From assembly GCF_018219155.1 (NCBI RefSeq), contig NZ_CP056123.1:1869505-1933504 (forward strand): a stretch of 64,000 nt of DNA. The letters are read 5' to 3'. This DNA is from Moritella sp. 24 (GTDB taxonomy: Bacteria > Pseudomonadota > Gammaproteobacteria > Enterobacterales > Moritellaceae). Under the pieces are notes generated by a model that did not search any database, was not told the origin of the DNA, and was given only the letters and a program-made list of their open reading frames with translations. This document shows, in pieces, positions 18,354-27,866 of this stretch. Position 1 is the stretch's first letter. Every line of letters begins with the position of its first letter. Position numbers and translations under genes: made by a program.

Positions 18354-19211
18354 ATGGCTAACAATAAACAGCATACGCTGATGGGAGAATGTCTCGCTGA
18401 ATTTATCGGGACTGGCTTGTTAATCTTTTTTGGTGTTGGCTGTGTAGCTGCGCTGGTATTAACAGGCGCTAGCTTCGGTCAGTGGGAAATTAGTATTGTA
18501 TGGGGTATGGGTGTAGCAATCGCGATCTATTGTACCGCTGGCGTATCAGGTGCTCATATTAATCCTGCCGTCACCATTGCACTGGCATCTTTCCACGGTT
18601 TTGATAAAAGCAAAGTATTACCTTATATCTTTGCTCAACTATCTGGCGCATTTTGTTCTGCGGCTTTAGTATATGGCTTATACAGCAACTTATTTACTGA
18701 TTACGAAATCGCGAACGGTTTCTTACGTAATAGTGAAGCAGCATTGTCTACTGCTGGTATCTTCTCAACTTACCCACACCCATCATTGACATTTATTGGT
18801 GCATTTGCAGTTGAATTTGTAATTACAGCGGTATTAATGTTCGTTATCTTAGCATTAGGTGATGAGAACAACGGTGACCGCCGCGGTGCAATGAACCCAA
18901 TCCTTATCGGTGTGCTGATTGCTGTTATCGGTGGCTCTTTAGGTCCACTAACTGGTTTCGCAATGAACCCTGCACGTGACTTTGGTCCTAAACTATTCGC
19001 TTACTTCGCGGGTTGGGAATTTGCATTAACAGGCGCTAAAGATATTCCTTACTTCATCGTACCAATCTTAGGCCCAATTGCTGGTGCATGTTTCGGTGGT
19101 TGGTTATATCCAAAAGCGATTGCACAATATCTACCAACAACAGGTCATGGTTGCACTATTCCAAACCAGTGTGATGAAACATCTGTTAAAGGTGAAGTTG
19201 CTAAAGTATAA
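18354..19211 (+). CDS. glpF: Glycerol uptake facilitator (aquaglyceroporin)
   Basis: A 285-residue channel for passive glycerol entry through the inner membrane. Both pore NPA boxes are present, HINPAV (NPA at about 70-72) and MNPARDFGP (about 205-207); the Arg after the second NPA is the selectivity-filter residue and the following Asp marks the glycerol-conducting branch over water-only aquaporins. Six membrane helices surround them. The ATG follows AAAGGAATGAAT. glpK lies 154 bases downstream and glpD after that, all on one strand, so entering glycerol is phosphorylated and then oxidised. Codon use is strongly biased, as in highly expressed genes. Confidence 0.95.
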   Translation: MANNKQHTLMGECLAEFIGTGLLIFFGVGCVAALVLTGASFGQWEISIVWGMGVAIAIYCTAGVSGAHINPAVTIALASFHGFDKSKVLPYIFAQLSGAFCSAALVYGLYSNLFTDYEIANGFLRNSEAALSTAGIFSTYPHPSLTFIGAFAVEFVITAVLMFVILALGDENNGDRRGAMNPILIGVLIAVIGGSLGPLTGFAMNPARDFGPKLFAYFAGWEFALTGAKDIPYFIVPILGPIAGACFGGWLYPKAIAQYLPTTGHGCTIPNQCDETSVKGEVAKV

Positions 19212-19228
19212 GCGGCAACGGTAAGTAA

Positions 19229-19271
19229 ACCTAAGCGAATTCAAACTATTACAAAAGGTATTCGCTTAGGT
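19229..19271 (+). repeat. Perfect 12-bp inverted repeat between glpF and glpK
   Basis: ACCTAAGCGAAT (19229-19240) pairs perfectly with ATTCGCTTAGGT (19260-19271) across a 19-base loop. There is no T-run, so a partial terminator, an mRNA 3'-end stabiliser or a processing site separating glpF and glpK expression is more likely than full termination. Confidence 0.55.
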
Positions 19272-19365
19272 ATATAATTAAAGATAAAGTTAAATAAATA
19301 GTAAAATAAGACCTATTACTTTAAACATAAAGTACTCTACCAAATGAAATATAAAGGACTTCATA

Positions 19366-20898
19366 ATGACTGAGAAAAAATACATTATTGCGCTAGACCA
19401 AGGAACTACTAGTTCTCGTGCCGTTATTCTTGACCACGATGCAAATATTGTCAGCGTTTCTCAACGTGAATTTACTCAAATCTATCCGCAAGCCGGTTGG
19501 GTTGAGCATGATCCACTTGAAATTTATGCAACTCAGAGTTCAGTATTAGTAGAAACGTTAGCTAAAACAGGTATCACAAGTGATGAAATCGCTGGTATCG
19601 GTATTACGAATCAACGTGAAACGACGATTGTTTGGAATAAAGAAACAGGCAAACCAGTTTATAACGCAATCGTATGGCAATGTCGTCGTACAGCAGATAT
19701 TTGCGATAAACTAAAAGCACAAAACGAAAACTTTGAAGAGTATGTTCGTGAAAACACCGGTCTGGTTGTTGACCCGTACTTCTCTGGTACAAAAATTAAA
19801 TGGATCCTTGATAACGTAGAGGGTGCACGTGAAGACGCTGAAGCAGGCAAACTATTGTTTGGTACTGTTGATACTTGGTTAGTTTGGAAAATGACACAAG
19901 GTAAAGTGCATGTAACAGATCATACCAACGCATCACGTACGATGTTGTTTAACATCAACACGCTACAGTGGGATGAAAAACTACTTAAAATTCTTGATAT
20001 TCCACTATCAATGATGGCTGAAGTTAAATCATCTTCGGAAGTTTATGGCCAAATGAACATTGGTGGTAAAGGTGGTACGCGTATCCCACTAGCGGGTATT
20101 GCAGGCGATCAGCAAGCTGCACTTTATGGTCAAATGTGTGTAGAACAAGGTCAAGCGAAAAACACTTACGGTACTGGTTGTTTCTTATTAATGAACACAG
20201 GTACAGAAAAAGTAACATCTAAGAATGGTCTATTAACGACGTTAGCATGTGGCCCACGTGGTGAAGTTGCATATGCACTAGAAGGCGCGGTATTCATGGG
20301 TGGTGCTTCTATCCAATGGCTACGTGATGAAATGAAGTTACTTGCAGATGCGAGAGATTCAGAATACTTTGCAACAAAAGTAGATACATCAAACGGTGTT
20401 TATGTTGTACCTGCATTCACTGGTTTAGGCGCACCATACTGGGATGCTTATGCACGTGGTACGATTGTTGGTCTAACACGTGGTGTTGGTGCAAACCACA
20501 TTATCCGTGCAACATTAGAAAGTATTGCTTATCAAACGCGTGACGTACTTGATGCGATGCAAGCGGATTCAGGTATTAAATTAGCTGAACTACGTGTTGA
20601 TGGCGGCGCAGTTGCAAATAATTTCTTAATGCAATTCCAATCTGACGTACTAGATACAACGGTATTACGTCCAGCTGTAACAGAAGTAACGGCACTCGGT
20701 GCGGCATATCTTGCTGGTCTAGCTGTTGGTTTCTGGGATGGTCTAGATGAGCTGTCTGATAAAGCAGTTATCGAAAAATCATTCGAACCGCATGATGATG
20801 ACATTAAGCGTCAACGTCGTTACCGTGGTTGGAAGCGTGCAGTTAAAGCGGCGCAATCGTGGTCTGAAGGCCATGACGAAGAAGACGATTTACTATAA
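19366..20898 (+). CDS. glpK: Glycerol kinase
   Basis: A 510-residue FGGY-family kinase that phosphorylates glycerol to sn-glycerol-3-phosphate with ATP, trapping it in the cytoplasm. The N-terminal phosphate loop [11 protein letters not shown], the glycerol-binding region with ITNQRETT and WQCRRT, and the C-terminal [15 protein letters not shown] nucleotide-site motif are intact. Length agrees with other GlpK. The C-terminus ends in an acidic run ([10 protein letters not shown]). ATG is preceded by AAAGGACTTCATA. It is followed by a strong terminator, so glpFK form one transcript and glpD a separate one. Confidence 0.97.
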   Translation: MTEKKYIIALDQGTTSSRAVILDHDANIVSVSQREFTQIYPQAGWVEHDPLEIYATQSSVLVETLAKTGITSDEIAGIGITNQRETTIVWNKETGKPVYNAIVWQCRRTADICDKLKAQNENFEEYVRENTGLVVDPYFSGTKIKWILDNVEGAREDAEAGKLLFGTVDTWLVWKMTQGKVHVTDHTNASRTMLFNINTLQWDEKLLKILDIPLSMMAEVKSSSEVYGQMNIGGKGGTRIPLAGIAGDQQAALYGQMCVEQGQAKNTYGTGCFLLMNTGTEKVTSKNGLLTTLACGPRGEVAYALEGAVFMGGASIQWLRDEMKLLADARDSEYFATKVDTSNGVYVVPAFTGLGAPYWDAYARGTIVGLTRGVGANHIIRATLESIAYQTRDVLDAMQADSGIKLAELRVDGGAVANNFLMQFQSDVLDTTVLRPAVTEVTALGAAYLAGLAVGFWDGLDELSDKAVIEKSFEPHDDDIKRQRRYRGWKRAVKAAQSWSEGHDEEDDLL

Positions 20899-20945
20899 TC
20901 GTATGTTAGTTTGATTGCCTACTGGCGATCAGCTTATCGAAATTG

Positions 20946-20985
20946 AAAGAGTGTCATTAATCTTTATTAGTGGCACTCTTTTTTT
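20946..20985 (+). terminator. Rho-independent terminator of glpFK
   Basis: A 16-base stem (20946-20961 with 20966-20981, two G-U pairs), loop CTTT, and a seven-T tail. Confidence 0.9.
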
Positions 20986-21048
20986 GTGCCATTTTTATGT
21001 GTGCTATTACTTGTTTGTGTATTTTTGTCATCAGATTGACATCTATTT

Positions 21049-21226
21049 ACTGCTTAATAGCCATTCGAGTTACTGCTCAATAGTTATTCGAGCACGGTTT
21101 GTTCGTTACTATGCCATTCAAATGTTCGTAATATAAAAATAAATGCGCGAATTCGAAAGTAAATGATGATTTAAATCAAAAAATGTTTTATATTAGTTGC
21201 AGATGTTCGATAGCGGTCGTTCGCTC
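21049..21226 (+). promoter_or_regulatory. glpD control region with tandem repeats and GlpR-like sites
   Basis: Two 22-base direct repeats, ACTGCTTAATAGCCATTCGA (from 21049) and ACTGCTCAATAGTTATTCGA (from 21072), each end in an ATTCGAG element; further on ATGTTCG occurs at 21122-21128 and 21203-21209. Such TTCG half-sites in tandem are the hallmark of GlpR operators. ATGATTTAAATCAA at 21166-21179 is one base off the FNR consensus TTGATNNNNATCAA, hinting at oxygen-linked control of this aerobic enzyme. No clear -35/-10 pair was chosen. Confidence 0.5.
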
Positions 21227-21255
21227 AGACAAGAATGTATTAAAGTGAGTTAAGT

Positions 21256-22803
21256 ATGAATAATGGAAATCAGAAAGTAATGACCAATGAAGTGTTAGAC
21301 CTCATCGTTGTTGGTGGTGGTATTAATGGTGCTGGTATTGCTGCAGATGCAGCGGGTCGTGGTTTAACGGTTGGCTTATATGAAGCCGCTGATTTTGCTT
21401 CAGCAACGTCATCAGCAAGTTCTAAACTTGTTCACGGTGGTTTACGTTATCTTGAGCATTACGAATTCCGTTTGGTATCTGAAGCACTTGCTGAACGTGA
21501 AGTCTTATTAAAGAAAGCACCACACATTGTGAAACCAATGCGTTTTCGTTTACCACATCGTCCTTTCTTACGTCCTGCGGTACTTATTCGCGCTGGTCTG
21601 TTCTTATATGATAACTTGGGTAAACGCACGACGTTACCAAGCAGTAAACAAGTAAACTTAGCAAAGTCAGGTTTACTGAAAAAAGAGATTACTAAAGGTT
21701 TTGAATATTCTGACTGTTGGGTTGATGATGCACGTTTAGTTATCCTAAACGCAATGGCAGCACAACGTAACGGCGCTGAAGTTGAAAACTATTGCCGTGT
21801 AGAAAAAGCGGTACGTAAAGACGGTTTGTGGGAAGTAACGATTAGAAACGAACAAACAAATGTTTGTTTCCAACGTACTGCGCGTGCACTAGTAAATGCA
21901 GCTGGCCCTTGGGTTAAGCAATTCTTCGATGACAGCATGGAAGAAAAGTCGCCACGTAATATTCGTTTGGTGAAAGGTTCACACATTGTTGTGCCACGTA
22001 TTCACGACGAAGAACAAGCTTACATTTTACAAAACAAAGATAACCGCATTGTGTTTGTTATTCCTTACATGGAAGACTTCTCAATCATAGGTACAACAGA
22101 TGTTGAGTATGTGGGTGACCCACGTAAAGTAGCAATCTCTGATGATGAGGTTGATTACCTGATTGAAGTTGTAAACGAACATTTTGTTAAACAACTGGCA
22201 CCAAGTGATGTTGTTTGGACTTATAGTGGCGTACGTCCACTGTGTGATGACGAATCTTCATCACCACAAGCAATTACACGTGATTACACATTAGAAATTG
22301 AGCAAGAAGGCGATCAAGCGCCATTGCTATCAATCTTTGGTGGCAAGTTAACGACTTACCGTAAACTGGCTGAGTCTGCGATGAATCTGATTTCACCGTA
22401 TTTTGACAAGCTAGGTGGTTCATGGACTGCTGATACAGCACTACCTGGTGGTGATTTTAACTATCCACGAACGCAGTTAGTTGAAAATATCTGTTCAAAG
22501 CATTTATGGTTAAACCCTGAAACAGCTAAGCGTTATGTTAATCAGTTTGGTACAGATTCTTGGGATTTATTTGCGGGTTGTACTTCTGAAGCAGATTTCG
22601 GTATTCACTTTGGTCAAGGCGTTTACAGCCGCGAAATTGATTACTTGATTGAAACTGAATTTGCGAAGAAAGCAGAAGACGTATTATGGCGCCGAACTAA
22701 GCTTGGCCTGTATTTAACGAAAGAACAACAAGCGGAAGTTGCTGACTACATTAATGCAAAAGTAGTAAAGCTAAACCCGGTAAAGCTAGATAAAGTGGGC
22801 TAA
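21256..22803 (+). CDS. glpD: Aerobic glycerol-3-phosphate dehydrogenase
   Basis: A 515-residue FAD flavoprotein on the inner face of the cytoplasmic membrane that oxidises glycerol-3-phosphate to dihydroxyacetone phosphate and reduces quinone. The FAD dinucleotide fold is at residues 15-45 (LIVVGGGINGAGIAADAAGR), followed by the family signature SSASSKLVHGGLRYLE. GGKLTTYRKLAE lies in the substrate-binding part. Length is normal. Its own control region and terminator separate it from glpFK. An ATG eight codons inside is possible but lacks a better ribosome site. Confidence 0.96.
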   Translation: MNNGNQKVMTNEVLDLIVVGGGINGAGIAADAAGRGLTVGLYEAADFASATSSASSKLVHGGLRYLEHYEFRLVSEALAEREVLLKKAPHIVKPMRFRLPHRPFLRPAVLIRAGLFLYDNLGKRTTLPSSKQVNLAKSGLLKKEITKGFEYSDCWVDDARLVILNAMAAQRNGAEVENYCRVEKAVRKDGLWEVTIRNEQTNVCFQRTARALVNAAGPWVKQFFDDSMEEKSPRNIRLVKGSHIVVPRIHDEEQAYILQNKDNRIVFVIPYMEDFSIIGTTDVEYVGDPRKVAISDDEVDYLIEVVNEHFVKQLAPSDVVWTYSGVRPLCDDESSSPQAITRDYTLEIEQEGDQAPLLSIFGGKLTTYRKLAESAMNLISPYFDKLGGSWTADTALPGGDFNYPRTQLVENICSKHLWLNPETAKRYVNQFGTDSWDLFAGCTSEADFGIHFGQGVYSREIDYLIETEFAKKAEDVLWRRTKLGLYLTKEQQAEVADYINAKVVKLNPVKLDKVG

Positions 22804-22840
22804 TAACGTAACTCACTACGTTCATTAATCCACTTAAATT

Positions 22841-22878
22841 AAAGCGCGACTAATCATTGATTAGTCGCGCTTTTTTTT
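22841..22878. terminator. Bidirectional terminator, glpD / ETF-QO
   Basis: A strong GC-rich stem AAAGCGCGACTAA (22841-22853) with TTAGTCGCGCTTT (22861-22873), loop TCATTGA and eight T; the A-run on the left serves the leftward gene. Confidence 0.9.
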
Positions 22879-22901
22879 GCCGTTTTATCTTGAATCGTAT
22901 A

Positions 22902-24599
22902 TTACATGCCTGAGTAATTAGGGCCGGAACCACCTTCTGGCGGTGTCCATGTAATATTCTGTGAGGGGTCTTTAATATCACAGGCCTTACAGTGAATGCA
23001 ATTTTCGGGATTTATCTGGAATTTGATTTGCTCGTCAATTGTCTGTATTTCATAAACCGCAGCAGGGCAATAACGCTGAGCAGGTTCTGCAAAACGGGGG
23101 AGGTTTGTGCACATCGGAATAGCTGGATCTGCCAATTTAAGATGACAAGGTTGGTCTGCATCATGTTGTATGTTGGCCAAAAAGACAGAGCTTAATCTAT
23201 CAAACGTTAGGGTGTTATCTGGTGTTGGATAAGCTATTTGAGTTGATGACGTTATTTTTTGTAATTGGCAGTGATCGGGTTTGCAATCGTGTAATGTAAA
23301 GGGAAGGCTTTTATGCAATATGTTTTGTTCGAACCAAGTGACACCTAACATCGCATTGCAACGATGTGTGATGGGCGCGAAATTACGAGATTGGTAGAGT
23401 TCCTGATATACCCATGACGCTTCATATAACAAGGTGAAATGCTCAAGACTTTCTGCTTTGTTTGTATCTATGTCTGCTTTTATTTTTTGCTCTGGATTTA
23501 AAGTCGATTTATAGTTATTTAACGACATTGCCGAGAACACGGCTTCAGCACCTATCATCCCTGTTTTCATGGCGGTGTGTGTGCCTTTTAATTTTGCCAC
23601 ATTAAGCGTACCGGCATCACAACCCAGTAATAATCCACCTGGAAATACCATTTTAGGTAACGAATTATAGCCGCCTTTGGTCACGGTTCTTGCTCCGTAA
23701 GCAAGGCGTTTTCCTCCTTTTAGGAAGCGACTTACTGCGGGATGTAATTTTAATCGTTGAAACTCTTCGAAAGGGCTAAGGTAAGGGTTTTGATAATTTA
23801 GATCGGTAATAAGGCCCACATAAGCCTGATTGTCACCGAGGTGATACATGAATGCGCCACCTGTTGCGCCGTGTTCGGCTAGGGGCCAACCGATACTGTG
23901 CATCACTAAGCCAGACTGATGAAGCGCAGGATCTATTTCCCATAACTCTTTAATACCTAAGCCGTAATGTTGTGGGTCAACATCGCTATCTAATTGATAC
24001 TTCTCAATGAGCTCTTTACCTAAATGCCCACGAGAACCTTCTGTAATCAGAGTGTACTTTGCATTCAGTTCCATGCCGGATTGGAAGTTGTCTTTTTCTT
24101 TCCCTTGTTTATCACGCCCCATATCGCCGGTGATAACCCCTTTTACGCTGCCGTCTTCGTTAAAAGATAGTTCGTTAGCAGCAAATCCTGTGAATATTTC
24201 AGCGCCCAGATCTTGTGCTTGCTCTGCTAACCAAGTACATAATTCACCGAGACTGATTATAAAATTATGTTTGTTGTGTAAACTGGCTGGAATTAACATG
24301 CTGGGTATTCTACGTGCTGTCGTGGCGCTTTTTAATAACCAAGTTTCATCACGTTGTACGGCATTGGTGACAGGCGCATTTAAGTTAGCCCAATCAGGAA
24401 ATAGTTCGTCTAATGCGCGAGGCTCGAATATCGTACCTGCTAGAGTATGACCGCCAATATCAGCGGCTTTTTCTAATACACAAACACTGATTTCTGTATT
24501 TGATTCAAGCGCAAGTTGGCGTAGTCGACAAGCGGCGGAGAGACCCGCAGGCCCAGCCCCTACAATAACGACATCAAAATTCATTGATTCACGTTTCAC
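22902..24599 (-). CDS. Electron transfer flavoprotein-ubiquinone oxidoreductase
   Basis: A 565-residue inner-membrane-associated enzyme that passes electrons from reduced EtfAB to ubiquinone. FAD motif VVIVGAGPAGLSAACRLRQL is at the N-terminus; the C-terminal 4Fe-4S ligands are a Cys in RYCPAAVYE plus CIHCKACDIKDPSQNITW, the family hallmark, and the protein ends PEGGSGPNYSGM as in homologues. GTG start chosen: AAAGGTG precedes it by six bases and it yields KRESMNFDVV, matching usual N-termini; an earlier GTG and a later ATG are alternatives. The partner etfBA and the ETF-dependent isovaleryl-CoA dehydrogenase also lie in this window. Confidence 0.94.
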   Translation of the reverse strand: MKRESMNFDVVIVGAGPAGLSAACRLRQLALESNTEISVCVLEKAADIGGHTLAGTIFEPRALDELFPDWANLNAPVTNAVQRDETWLLKSATTARRIPSMLIPASLHNKHNFIISLGELCTWLAEQAQDLGAEIFTGFAANELSFNEDGSVKGVITGDMGRDKQGKEKDNFQSGMELNAKYTLITEGSRGHLGKELIEKYQLDSDVDPQHYGLGIKELWEIDPALHQSGLVMHSIGWPLAEHGATGGAFMYHLGDNQAYVGLITDLNYQNPYLSPFEEFQRLKLHPAVSRFLKGGKRLAYGARTVTKGGYNSLPKMVFPGGLLLGCDAGTLNVAKLKGTHTAMKTGMIGAEAVFSAMSLNNYKSTLNPEQKIKADIDTNKAESLEHFTLLYEASWVYQELYQSRNFAPITHRCNAMLGVTWFEQNILHKSLPFTLHDCKPDHCQLQKITSSTQIAYPTPDNTLTFDRLSSVFLANIQHDADQPCHLKLADPAIPMCTNLPRFAEPAQRYCPAAVYEIQTIDEQIKFQINPENCIHCKACDIKDPSQNITWTPPEGGSGPNYSGM

Positions 24600-24803
24600 G
24601 CTTGTCACCTTTATGTTTTAACTTTGTTTAAGTATTGTGTATGTTTTGATGATCGCCAATAATATTATTAATCATAGATAACCGGATAAATTTAACTGAT
24701 TAGTTAACATTTTTTAGTGAATGTGAGCATTTTGTGTAAAATAATAAGTACAATGGAAATTAATCTATCCAATCAATGTATTTGTTTAACCTGAGGTTTT
24801 AGT

Positions 24804-25802
24804 ATGTTTAAAAAATCGCCTTTAGTATTGCTACTCAGCATGGCATCTTTTAATTCATTTGCAGCGGAATGTGGTTCAGTCACCATCGCGGATATGAATT
24901 TGGGCAGTGCGACTTTAGTGGCTAATATCGATGCTTTCATTTTAGCGAATGGTTATGGCTGCGATGTTGAGATTGTTCCGGGTAATTCGACGATAACAGC
25001 TACATCGATGATTGAAAAAAACACGCCCGATATTGCACCTGAATTTTGGACTAATCAAATAAGAGCAACGCTGGAAAAAGGCGGTGAAGAAGGGCGTATT
25101 GTTGTTGCAGGCGATTTACTGTCTGACGGTGCGGTATCAGGTTTTTGGGTACCTGCGTATATGGTTGAAAAAGATCCATCGTTAGCTACGTTAGCGGGTA
25201 TCAAGGCTAATGCTAAGTTATTCAAGCATCCTGAAGATCCAAGCCGTTCTGCTTTTATGGCTTGCCCTGCTGGCTGGACATGTCAGATATCAACAACCAA
25301 TTTATATAAAGCGATGGATTTAGCTGATTATGGCTTTGATTTAGTTGATCCAGGCTCTGGTGCTGGATTGTCAGGATCAATGGTTAAAGCGTACGAAAAC
25401 AAAGAAGCTTGGTTTGGCTATTATTGGTCGCCAACTGCGATCATGGATAAATATGACATGGTGCGTGTTGATTTCGGGACTGGGTTTAACCGTGATGAAT
25501 TTGAAAACTGTACCATTATAGAAGAGTGTGAAGATCCGAAAGTGACGGATTATCCAGCCGCACCAGTACAGAGTATTGTGACATCGAGTTTCTCTAAAAG
25601 AGAACCTGAGGTGATGCAGTACCTTGGTAAACGTTCATTTACAAATGCTCAAATGAATCAGCAATTGGCATGGATAGATGAAGAACAAGCTGATGGTGAT
25701 TATGCCGCCGAGAATTTCTTATTGAATAATAAAGCGATGTGGAGTCAGTGGGTAACGCAGGATGTTGCATTAAAAATTGATGCCGCTTTAGCTGATTTAT
25801 AA
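24804..25802 (+). CDS. Glycine betaine/choline-type ABC substrate-binding protein (orphan)
   Basis: A 332-residue periplasmic binding protein of the OpuAC/ProX class. A signal peptide (cleaved after SFA near residue 20) leads to AECGSVTIADMNLGSATLVA, then IVPGNSTITATSMIEKNTPDIAPEFWTN, and an aromatic-rich ligand region with AWFGYYWSPTAIM, where Trp and Tyr would cage a quaternary ammonium. Six or more Cys suggest disulfides. No ATPase or permease gene is adjacent, so it must serve a transporter encoded elsewhere. The ligand is probably betaine, choline or a related zwitterion, inferred from the fold and aromatic residues only. Confidence 0.8.
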   Translation: MFKKSPLVLLLSMASFNSFAAECGSVTIADMNLGSATLVANIDAFILANGYGCDVEIVPGNSTITATSMIEKNTPDIAPEFWTNQIRATLEKGGEEGRIVVAGDLLSDGAVSGFWVPAYMVEKDPSLATLAGIKANAKLFKHPEDPSRSAFMACPAGWTCQISTTNLYKAMDLADYGFDLVDPGSGAGLSGSMVKAYENKEAWFGYYWSPTAIMDKYDMVRVDFGTGFNRDEFENCTIIEECEDPKVTDYPAAPVQSIVTSSFSKREPEVMQYLGKRSFTNAQMNQQLAWIDEEQADGDYAAENFLLNNKAMWSQWVTQDVALKIDAALADL

Positions 25803-25829
25803 CCGACTAAAGATGTGACTTAAAGTGAA

Positions 25830-25858
25830 GCGGGAAGATAACCAAGGTATTTTCCCGC
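25830..25858. terminator. Hairpin between convergent genes
   Basis: GCGGGAA (25830-25836) pairs with TTCCCGC (25852-25858), enclosing a small ACC-AA-GGT hairpin. There is no T-run, but it lies between two convergent genes in an otherwise empty 66-base gap, so shared termination is plausible. Confidence 0.5.
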
Positions 25859-25868
25859 CTAAATCTAG

Positions 25869-26738
25869 TTATGCTTTAACAGCCATTTCAGCCATTTTCA
25901 TCGTGCTTTCAAACGATTCTGCACCTGCAATAAATAAACCGTTATGGCAGAACATCACATCATCAAGACCAGTCTCGTCTTTAAATGCTTGATCAGATAA
26001 ACCAGCCCATGGTTTTGGCAGTGATTTTCTGTCTTCGAATGAACCAAGTTCAACAGGTACTGCTTGAATGATCCATTTACCAGACTGAGACGGATAAACC
26101 ATAAACAGTGCATTTGGTGCTAAGTTTAGTACTGTTGTTTTCCACGGTGTGTATTGTTCTAACACTATCACTCTAGGGTCTTCTGCGTTATCAATTGCTT
26201 TTGCTACAATGTCTTTCGCGTTAATACCACCGGCCGCAGAAGCAATGAATCGCGTTAAAATACGTGATGCAAACGCAACCGCTTCATCAAAACATGCATC
26301 TAAATCGCTGTCTTCTTCCCAAGTTGGGTTGAACATTGAAATCGTTTGGCTAAGGCTAATACCTTGGGCAACACCTTCAACATGGCCACAATCAACCGCG
26401 TCAATTGTTGATACTAAACCTGCATCTACAGCATCAGCGATTTCTTGGTTGCCTTGGCATATTTCTAAGCCATATTTCTGCCAAACTAAACCAAATGAAG
26501 AGAAGGGAATACCATTTTCGCGTTGGCCTGCGCCACCACGTTGATGATGGTCAAAACGACCTGTATCTGGATCATATTCACCACCTACATCGATCACAAT
26601 ATCAGCTTCGCCGATCAGTTCTAAATCACGTGTACGCACGAGCTTAAATGTTGGGAAAATGTTTTTAAGTGCAGCGATACTGAAAACATCATCTGCATGG
26701 AACTTACCATTGTGAGTTGCTATTGTTTTATCATTCAT
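25869..26738 (-). CDS. MYG1 family (UPF0160) metal-dependent hydrolase
   Basis: A 289-residue protein with the two clear MYG1 motifs: THNGKFHADDVFS at the N-terminus (residues 8-20) and DVGGEYDPDTGRFDHHQ at about 51-67, whose His/Asp residues bind metal as in DHH phosphoesterases. Eukaryotic MYG1 is a 3'-5' RNA exonuclease of nucleus and mitochondria; the bacterial protein is likely a cytoplasmic nuclease or phosphoesterase but is not characterised to my knowledge. C-terminal VMFCHNGLFIAGA is the usual closing motif. Full family length. No strong ribosome site precedes the ATG. Single-gene unit. Confidence 0.88.
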   Translation of the reverse strand: MNDKTIATHNGKFHADDVFSIAALKNIFPTFKLVRTRDLELIGEADIVIDVGGEYDPDTGRFDHHQRGGAGQRENGIPFSSFGLVWQKYGLEICQGNQEIADAVDAGLVSTIDAVDCGHVEGVAQGISLSQTISMFNPTWEEDSDLDACFDEAVAFASRILTRFIASAAGGINAKDIVAKAIDNAEDPRVIVLEQYTPWKTTVLNLAPNALFMVYPSQSGKWIIQAVPVELGSFEDRKSLPKPWAGLSDQAFKDETGLDDVMFCHNGLFIAGAESFESTMKMAEMAVKA

Positions 26739-27347
26739 TTGTTTTATGTCATCTTAGAAAGAGATAAGAAGGTATTTTTCGTTAAATTCTATGGCAGATT
26801 CTATACGAAGACAGCGAACAAAAATAGCTGATTTTTAATAACTAAAATATCGAACGGTTGGGTTGCCTAATATGTAAGGAGTGATGGACGTAAAGGTGCA
26901 TGTTAAATCATAAACGTGCTTTCTTTTTATGACTTGTTTAAAAGGTGCACTAATGTGTCGTATTTTTAAACCGATGCCTAAATTAAGATAAATTGACAGT
27001 GTAAACGCTGCATGTATACAAACATTTTAACTCGTTGTCTACCTGTAAGTTGATGATATTAATATTATTATCGCGTGATGTTTAACTACTTTCAGGTATT
27101 GGGAAGAGGGTTGGATATACCCTCAATACAAATTTTATTTACACTGATTCATTTTTATTTTTTAAATAACTTTGACTTTTATTTAAAAATCTATAAAGTG
27201 CGGTCTCAGCAAGAAAGCCTTTTGTTTACATTCTCCATTTCGTTGTTTTATTCATAATACCTCGCTCTGTAGTTTTTAAGTTCCAGTTTTTTGTACGCTA
27301 TTCAAGCCTATTAAGGCGATTTAAAATTAAGATTACAGGATAATATT
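26739..27347 (+). promoter_or_regulatory. Long upstream region of the cold-shock gene
   Basis: About 600 bases without a convincing gene. A strong promoter TTGACA (26993-26998), 16-base spacer, TATACA (27015-27020) would give a leader of about 320 bases. A second, TTGACT (27172-27177) with TAAAGT (27194-27199), would give about 140 bases, similar to the long cspA leader that acts as a cold sensor in E. coli. A 60-codon frame inside (27075-27257) has skewed, Phe-rich composition and no ribosome site and is not called. Confidence 0.45.
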
Positions 27348-27554
27348 ATGTCTAAAGTTCAAGGTACTGTTAAATGGTTTAACGAAGCTAAAGGTTTTGG
27401 TTTCATCGAGCAAGAAAATGGCCCAGATGTATTTGCACATTTCAGCGCAATCTCAAGCGAAGGTTTCAAAACTTTAGCTGAAGGCCAAAAAGTAGAATTC
27501 ACTGTTGGTCAAGGTCCTAAAGGTCCTAACGCAGAAAACATCGTAGCACTTTAA
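27348..27554 (+). CDS. Cold-shock protein, CspA family
   Basis: A 68-residue single cold-shock (OB-fold) domain that binds single-stranded RNA and DNA and melts mRNA structure in the cold. RNP1 is KGFGFIEQ (residues 15-22) and RNP2 is DVFAHFSAI (about 28-36). The opening [20 protein letters not shown] and the Asn-Ile-Val-Ala-Leu end are standard for the family. ATG is preceded by AGGATAATAT, so AGGA is correctly spaced. A long leader precedes it and a strong terminator follows; whether it is cold-induced cannot be told from sequence, since paralogues differ. Confidence 0.95.
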   Translation: MSKVQGTVKWFNEAKGFGFIEQENGPDVFAHFSAISSEGFKTLAEGQKVEFTVGQGPKGPNAENIVAL

Positions 27555-27597
27555 TTTGCTATCATGTTTAGCTCTTATACTGAGCTGACTAAATTCT

Positions 27598-27633
27598 AAA
27601 AAATGGCGAACCTTCATTGGTTCGCCATTTTTT
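27598..27633 (+). terminator. Rho-independent terminator of the cold-shock gene
   Basis: AAAAAATGGCGAACC pairs perfectly with GGTTCGCCATTTTTT over 15 bases around loop TTCATT, with T-run continuing. The remaining 230 bases to the next gene show a possible TATACT (27761-27766) with only a weak -35, and nothing else I can name. Confidence 0.92.
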
Positions 27634-27866
27634 TTGCTTTTTTTTCAATGTGTTGATCCTTTAGCTAAGACGCTGAACATTATCTTACAGAAAACTGCCA
27701 TTCCGTTTACCTTAACCCGCAGGGTGAGACGACAATCATTACGAGATTCAAAATACTCCCTATACTAGAAAGATGCTGTTACCTATTCTGTTACTTTACA
27801 AAGGGCACAGAAGCGTACGCTATTTGAAGCATGGCCGATATTGGCTCTGTCATATAAGGATGTATT

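Noticed and set aside
27075-27257. 60-codon frame upstream of the cold-shock gene
   Set aside because: Phe/Leu/Tyr-rich low-quality composition, no ribosome site, and lies in a likely untranslated leader.
27825-27845. Sigma-54 promoter before the glutamine-synthetase-like gene
   Set aside because: TGGC and a later GGC are present but the spacing between the GG and GC elements is one base short.
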